Below, in pieces: positions 58,651 through 64,000 of a stretch of 64,000 nt of DNA. Position 1 is the first letter of the stretch. Every line of letters begins with the position of its first letter. The notes under the pieces were generated by a model. It had not been told where the DNA came from, did no database searches, and saw only the letters and a program-made list of their open reading frames with translations. The stretch is from Anseranas semipalmata (lineage: Eukaryota; Chordata; Aves; Anseriformes; Anseranatidae): the NCBI GenBank assembly GCA_013399115.1, contig VXAA01003843.1, positions 1,323,884 to 1,387,883 of the forward strand, given 5' to 3'. The position numbers were made by a program, and so were the translations under genes.

Positions 58651-61600
58651 TAGCAAGGACACATGTGGCTTTTGTCAGGCTGCTATGTCCTACTCTGGGA
58701 ATGAGTGTATGACTTGCTTGCTCTTTTTGAACTAGTTCTATTCCAACACACTCACAAGTTTCACAGAAAATTGACTCCGAGTTGCACAGAATTTGAAAGA
58801 AGCAGGTGCCATTCCTGATTTGACATTTGCTTTTGGTGGGGTACTCCCATTAACTTTAAGGGGCTTTGACTTCAAGGAGCTTTGGATTGGGTCTTCAGTG
58901 AGGCTTGTGTTTTGCAGCAGGACCAGAAGTCAATACACATATTGCAGTATGGCAGGTCTTTAAATGCAAAACAAAATCAAGGGCAAAAACATCCCTTCTT
59001 GTTATGTGTTCCTTTATGGTGTCAAACTCAGCTCTTGATCTCTAATTTTACTTTAACTGAAATCATATATGAGAGTGAAAAATATTGATCACCTTTGCTG
59101 TCCTTTCCCATCTGCAGTGTATGGAAGGTCTAAACCATAACTTGGTCAATATTTGCAAGACAAAACTTTCCCCCCTTTTTGTCCCTGGTGGTAAATTCCC
59201 AACCATTACTTCCATTAAAGGTCCACGTGCAGGAAGAAAAAAACAATCCCTCTGTCCTTCCCATTTCTATTTTCTTTCCATCCTATTGAAGTTCAGATGA
59301 TTATTTCCAAGAATGCACATGCTCAAAAACTCTTTAGAGTCACACTGTTGGCATACACTTACCATATGGGCTCAGCTTCCCATAGGAACTAGCCCTTTAA
59401 TGGTTGTATCATGTATCTTTAGTCGTATTAACTCAGTAAGTGGAAAAAAGAAAGATAAATGCAGCATCAGACCATGGATTATGACCGTAATGAAGGGTTA
59501 GGCTTGTATTTTCCATGGTAGCCTGCAGAGTGTCATCTGAGTCTCTAAGGACATTTCATGTTGTCTTGATAATGGATTCTGTCTTTGTTTCATTTTCTGT
59601 CCATCCTCAAATTTTTATTTGGAGAAAGGATTCACATTATGCTGTCCCTTAAGCCGTGTTGTGAAGAATTCCTGCCCCATGGGACGCCTTGAGCTTCAAC
59701 TTGTGCGTCCTTTGGTGACGGAGGTTGCTGCCACAAAAGGCTCTCTAGGAGACAGGGACCTTGAGAAAAAAAAATCTGGCATCAGCAACAATGTTGTGAC
59801 CTTTTCATCATTGGAGTGCCCAGCTGTTCCTCTGCTTTACTAGTCTGATTGGTTTCCGAAGGGTGAATCTGGAAGGTGGGAGAAAAGCATGAGGCTTATT
59901 CTTAAATGTTATAGCCTAGGTTTGGAGTGATGCAAAGATGGTGAAGAGGAACACGTGAGAGGCAATTGCTGAAAGCGTAAGAGACATGAAAGTGAAATTT
60001 CAGGGGAAATTGTGTGAGGTTTAGATAAAATTTTTTTTCTGAAAGGAAGAAGGGAAACCTCCAACAAGAAATTGGTAGTAAACTCCGAAAAATAAATTAC
60101 TTCAAATTAAGCAAGTTTTTTTTTTTTGCCATGATCAACAGTTTTATATTCTGCAATGTGTAATATAATTTGCAACAAAAGTAATTTTGAAATGCAGAAT
60201 TGAAAGGCACCAATTTTCAGCTTTCTAGGTCTTTTTGTTGTTGTTTTAGATTAAAAATATAGTTTCTGCAGGGTACAGATGAAAAAAAGAAAGCTAACAT
60301 GGCACCAGTACACAAGTGGCATATGTTTTTCAGATGGTTATTCCCCACTGTCTTCTTATCCCTCCTCTTCATCTCTCTAACAAGGCTCAGGGATTCCTTC
60401 CAGGTCTTTTTAAAATTAAACTGTTTTCAGCATCATGGGCTAACAGATGGAGAAGAGTTGTTGTCGTCAGCTAGCCAAAGTAAATATAGTTGCAAAGAGT
60501 TCTCAGCAATAACTATGCGTAATTATGCACTTCAGTCTTCTTCCCATTGGACTTCAGGGGATTGCATAAATGTGTGGATGTACCCTGTGCCCTTGTTGGG
60601 TGTTGCAGTTCATCTTGGTATCTTTGTACAGAGCTTCACCTACATGAAGAATATGAGGCCTTGGAGCAAATAAGAGACCCTATTCACACCTGCAGAAGAG
60701 ACGGTCCACCTGCTGCTCTGCTGGCTCACTGGTGGGAGCTCTGGGGTGTCCATGCCTCTGGATGTCTGAGTCTGCTGCTCACATTCAGGTGGGTGATGAC
60801 CTGTATATAATACTGGCAGCAGGACAGGCTTTAGGTCATCTTGTTCTCAGGATCAAGCAGCTTCAGAGATGGTTTACTGGGATGTTATAGGCACAGAGAA
60901 GGGATTTCTCCTTGTACTGAGTTAAATTTCACGGACCCAGCAATCTTGGGTGTTTCCTCACCATTCTCTGAACGTCCTGCATAAAAGGGTGTTGGTAAAA
61001 ACCTGATGCATTGTCTTAAATTTTTCAAATTCCAAATTTCTAAAGCCAAACAGGGGAGTAAATGGCGAATATGCTGTTTGGGAAAGTATCTGTTGCATGG
61101 AGCTGGGAAAGATGTGAAATAAAAATTCCCAAAGTTAGCCAGAAAAGCCAGAGACTTGCTCTGGTTACGCTTCAGCCTACCAGTTCATATGTTCTTGCTG
61201 CCTGCTCAGTAATTTGTCAGAAACAGGGAAGAAGTATCCAGACTTGGCAAGCTGGCGCTGCAGACAGATTTTGTCAGATGAAATCCCAATAGACATTAGT
61301 CCAACATCAACAGCTCCTGAGCTATCACATGGGAATGTGCAGGGAGATAAAACCAACATCCTAAAGGGTGGATCCTCTATTTTAAGGGGCAGAGAAGGGA
61401 ATCTGGCTAATGTAATTTTTTTTCTTTTCTTTGTGGAGTTGTTCAGAGAAACAATGGAAAATGCTGGTTCCAGCAGATAGTATTCTGTCTTTTCTTGAAT
61501 TCTTAACTTCATTTAAAGTTGCTTAACTGCTCTATCTTCCCTTTTCCTACGTGTGAAGAGACGTTAATCCTATCTGCCTTTACCTCAGAGGGATTATGAA

Positions 61601-62781
61601 GGCAGAGTTTGGAAAAGAATTTGCCATCTATGCAAAGAATTCATGAGTGACTGCAGGGAGAAGAAAAAAAAAACCAACAAACCAGACCTACCATTGGGAA
61701 ACTCCAGCACCAGTCGACTATTTTCTGGAAGTGGAGTGTCCTGTTACATAAACATCCTTGAAGCTTTGCAGAAGGGGTGACATTCACATCACATATGTGG
61801 GCCCTGACTAATTGGGTTTTGTGTGTGAAGAATGGGGATGGAGAGGGATAAGGAAGTGAAATCCCCAAGGTGCAAGCAGGGCCTCCTTCTTCCCATGGCC
61901 TGTACTGCTGCTTACGTGTTGAAAAGGGGTCTCAGAGCCTCCTGTACCACCGAGCCAATGACTGGGAACTCTGCACACCCCAGCCTGCATCCTAGCTCTG
62001 CCCTCCCCAGCGGTCCAGGGAGCCTCAGGGTGTCCTGCTCAGCCCAGCAGCCAGCTGCAACGGCCTGCAGCAGTGACTCACAGAGCAGAAGTGACTCACC
62101 TCTGCCCAGAAGTGGTAAACGTCCCATCATGCTAAAATCCACATTAACTCAGTGGTCCTGGCTGATGTATGCATAAACAGCATGCAGACCGTGCAACTCT
62201 TGGCTTCTACAGAGAAGGGAGCTGCTAACTTGAGGAGCTCAGAGTTGCCCTCTAGAGGAGGCTGCATCTTTCCACTGATCCTGAGGAATCAAAATCCCAT
62301 CATTGCTGCGTTGATGCCTGAAGTGAGATGGCACCAGCACCCCTCTATCCAAAACTCATTCCAGACCCAGGGCCCAGTTCTCCATGGCCCTGCACCTCAT
62401 GCAAAGTGGAGCAGCAGCATGAGTTCAAAGTCACCACTTTGTTCTGTGCACGCTTTGTGATGCTTTGTCACCACTCCCAGGCAAAGAAAATAACCTGCTT
62501 CCTCCCTCATCTCCTCAGGGAAAATGGTAATGTATAGCAGGCATGTAAGTAACATGATAGTACCTACTATAAAACCCAAATGTATATTTTCTGTGTCTTA
62601 TGACAAACACAGGATAAAGGGTTGCTGTTTTTTCATGCTGCACAGCAGCTCCCAGGGTAGCAGGTCACATTTACCAGTTGGGATGGCAGTGAAAGGAACA
62701 GATTCAGAAGGTGAAAGGGCCAGTGCTGAGCTGGTTAGGAAAGAGTAAAATCTGAATTCCCAACTCTTTTTCTTTTCACAG
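58651..62781. other. Intergenic sequence upstream of KCNE4
   Basis: Non-coding sequence without recognisable genes or repeats. A T-run lies at 60116-60127 and a GC-richer patch at about 61860-62110. Regulatory sequence for KCNE4 may lie here, but nothing specific can be pointed to. Confidence 0.6.
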
Positions 62782-62999
62782 CTGTTAAGAGTTCAGTGGG
62801 TTGAACTGCAATCCTTCAAGTTCATCTGTTGACTCCAACACAAAACTATTATAAACTGTGCCTCTAAAACACGTGATGAAACATTTCTTGAGAGCTATTT
62901 ATTCCAACTGCAGCAGAGGAAAGTTTTCAGAGCACCCGGCATTTGGGAGAGGAAAGGTCTCTTGAGCTTTGCAAAGGGAAGAATTATTTGCACACCAAC
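62782..62999 (+). other. KCNE4: Candidate KCNE4 non-coding leader exon
   Basis: The segment ends at a consensus donor (cacaccaac, then gtaagt at 63000) and is preceded by a good acceptor-like tract (ctctttttcttttcacag, AG at 62780-62781). Joined to the KCNE4 exon it adds no in-frame ATG. TGA at 62963-62965 closes the frame, so it would be purely untranslated. Alternatively the TATAAA at 62850 drives a first exon starting near 62880 with the same donor. Confidence 0.45.
62850..62855 (+). promoter_or_regulatory. TATA-like box upstream of KCNE4
   Basis: TATAAA lies about 150 bases before the strong donor at 63000 and 611 bases before the KCNE4 ATG. If functional it would place transcription start near 62880. 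This competes with the internal-exon reading of the same segment. Confidence 0.3.
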
Positions 63000-63434
63000 G
63001 TAAGTTGCTTTTTTGATTTTTTTTTTTTTTTCCTGCACCATTCAGTAAAATGACACTTCTAAGCTTTTCCCCCCTATGGAAATGTGGTCAAATAGTAAAA
63101 AACTATGTTTAAGTGCCTGGCAAAGTATTTCTATTTAGTTTTCTTTCTGCTTTATTTATGTGGATTGGAGGTTTTATACTTGAGAATATTACTTACTGTG
63201 GTTTAATATTAAGTATCTTCTTTTCCTCTAATGTTCTCTTTTTCTGGGTAACTGTTCATTCACTTACAATATTAATGCAGAGAGGTATGATAGACAGTGA
63301 GCTTCAATCAGGTGTGTCCTGCAAGCCTACAATTACAAGTAATAAAGAATAGCTCAGGGGTATATTTCTTTGGATGTTTCTTTAAATCTTTGATCTGAAG
63401 TTTGATCTTTGTATCCATACCAATTCTCCCTCAG
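63000..63434 (+). other. KCNE4 5' intron (435 bp, inferred)
   Basis: Runs from the gtaagt donor at 63000 to the acceptor ctccctcag at 63434. It is T-rich and contains no recognised element. An open frame inside it has no ATG start and is dismissed. Confidence 0.45.
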
Positions 63435-63460
63435 GCTTTAGCTGTGGTAATACAGTTTCC

Positions 63461-63952
63461 ATGCTGAAGATGGACCATGCAAACATGACCTCAGCCACAC
63501 TTAATGCTGAATCCCGCAACACAGAGAAGAGCAACAGCAACGAGTATTTTTACATTCTGATCGTCATGTCTTTCTATGGGATCTTCCTGATAGGGATAAT
63601 GCTGGGCTACATGAAATCCAAAAGAAAAGAGAAGAAGTCTAACTTGCTTCTGCTCTACAAAGATGAGGAGAGAGAATGGGGGGAAGCTGTCAAGCCTCTA
63701 CCAACCATATCAGGGCTGAAATCTGTCCAGATCCCCATGATGCTGAACATGCTGCAGGAGAGCATGGTGCCATCCCTGTCCTGTGCCATCTGCTCAATGG
63801 AAGGTAGCAGCGTGAGCTCCGAATCCTCATCCCCAGATGTGCACTTCACCATCCAGGAGGAAGTGCTGGATGCTGAACTGGGGGAAGTGTCAGAAACTCT
63901 CCTCAATGAGAGCAGCGAGGGCTCTGCGGAAAACATCCACAAGAACTCCTAG
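63461..63952 (+). CDS. KCNE4: KCNE4, potassium channel regulatory beta subunit
   Basis: A single uninterrupted 163-codon exon, as is usual for KCNE genes; the human short form is 170 residues. KCNE4 is a type I single-span membrane protein that associates with and generally suppresses Kv channels such as KCNQ1, Kv1.1 and Kv1.3. The short extracellular N-terminus has one N-glycosylation sequon (N8-M-T). The membrane span is at about 31-51 ([20 protein letters not shown]). It is followed by basic KSKRKEKKS, the tetraleucine motif [10 protein letters not shown] (52-61), and a long acidic, serine-rich tail ending [13 protein letters not shown]. The tetraleucine is known in mammals for channel and calmodulin binding. 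The start MLKM matches the human short isoform; ATG at 63470 is an alternative. No in-frame upstream ATG is seen. Confidence 0.97.
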   Translation: MLKMDHANMTSATLNAESRNTEKSNSNEYFYILIVMSFYGIFLIGIMLGYMKSKRKEKKSNLLLLYKDEEREWGEAVKPLPTISGLKSVQIPMMLNMLQESMVPSLSCAICSMEGSSVSSESSSPDVHFTIQEEVLDAELGEVSETLLNESSEGSAENIHKNS

Positions 63953-64000
63953 CACCTGCCGGGCTCCCTTGGTAAGCGGCTGAAGTGTGAGTGGAGCTCC
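63953..64000 (+). other. KCNE4: Start of KCNE4 3' untranslated region
   Basis: Non-coding sequence after the TAG stop, cut off by the window edge. No poly(A) signal lies within the window. Confidence 0.8.

Noticed and set aside
63113..63352. Hydrophobic open frame upstream of KCNE4
   Set aside because: No ATG start. T-rich intron sequence gives Phe/Leu-rich translations by composition, and a splice donor and acceptor bracket it.

Overview
This is a vertebrate nuclear window, almost certainly from a bird. Coding exons are small and spread over long AT-rich introns with GT-AG splice sites. Three CR1 (chicken repeat 1) LINE tails with avian-type sequence are present, and no Alu, B1 or L1 sequence was seen. 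Two genes can be read with high confidence, both on the + strand: ACSL3 (long-chain acyl-CoA synthetase 3) and KCNE4 (a single-span potassium-channel beta subunit). The same neighbours lie together on human 2q36.1, so the window is a conserved vertebrate synteny block.

Layout. Positions 1-1690 hold upstream ACSL3 sequence, with a probable non-coding leader exon at 122-298. Fourteen coding exons run from 1691 to 33497; joined, they give an unbroken 713-codon frame in which every splice phase agrees. A long 3' untranslated region follows, to a polyadenylation signal at 37650. From about 37.7 to 62.8 kb I find no convincing gene. This stretch alternates AT-rich sequence, some with transcription-factor-like motif clusters, with short GC/CpG-rich blocks. 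The strongest block is at about 42.2-43.1 kb and looks like an orphan CpG island. A probable KCNE4 leader exon (about 62782-62999), a 435-bp intron and the KCNE4 coding exon (63461-63952) close the window.

Repeats. A degenerate 1-kb CR1 copy lies in intron 2, a CR1 tail on the minus strand in intron 11, and another CR1 tail in the intergenic region. Much older relics are also visible: a CR1/L3-like LINE fragment (minus strand, intron 13), a 295-bp element with 52-bp terminal inverted repeats (intron 12) and a MIR-like SINE core (about 58.5 kb). Two runs of N (36656-36730 and 47175-47205) and one N at 9012 are assembly gaps.

Function. ACSL3 activates fatty acids at the ER and on lipid droplets; KCNE4 modulates Kv channels at membranes. 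There is no reason to think they act together; they are simply neighbours. I found no undescribed system here. The most useful leads are the inverted-repeat element beside exon 13, the orphan CpG-rich block and the candidate conserved non-coding segments.
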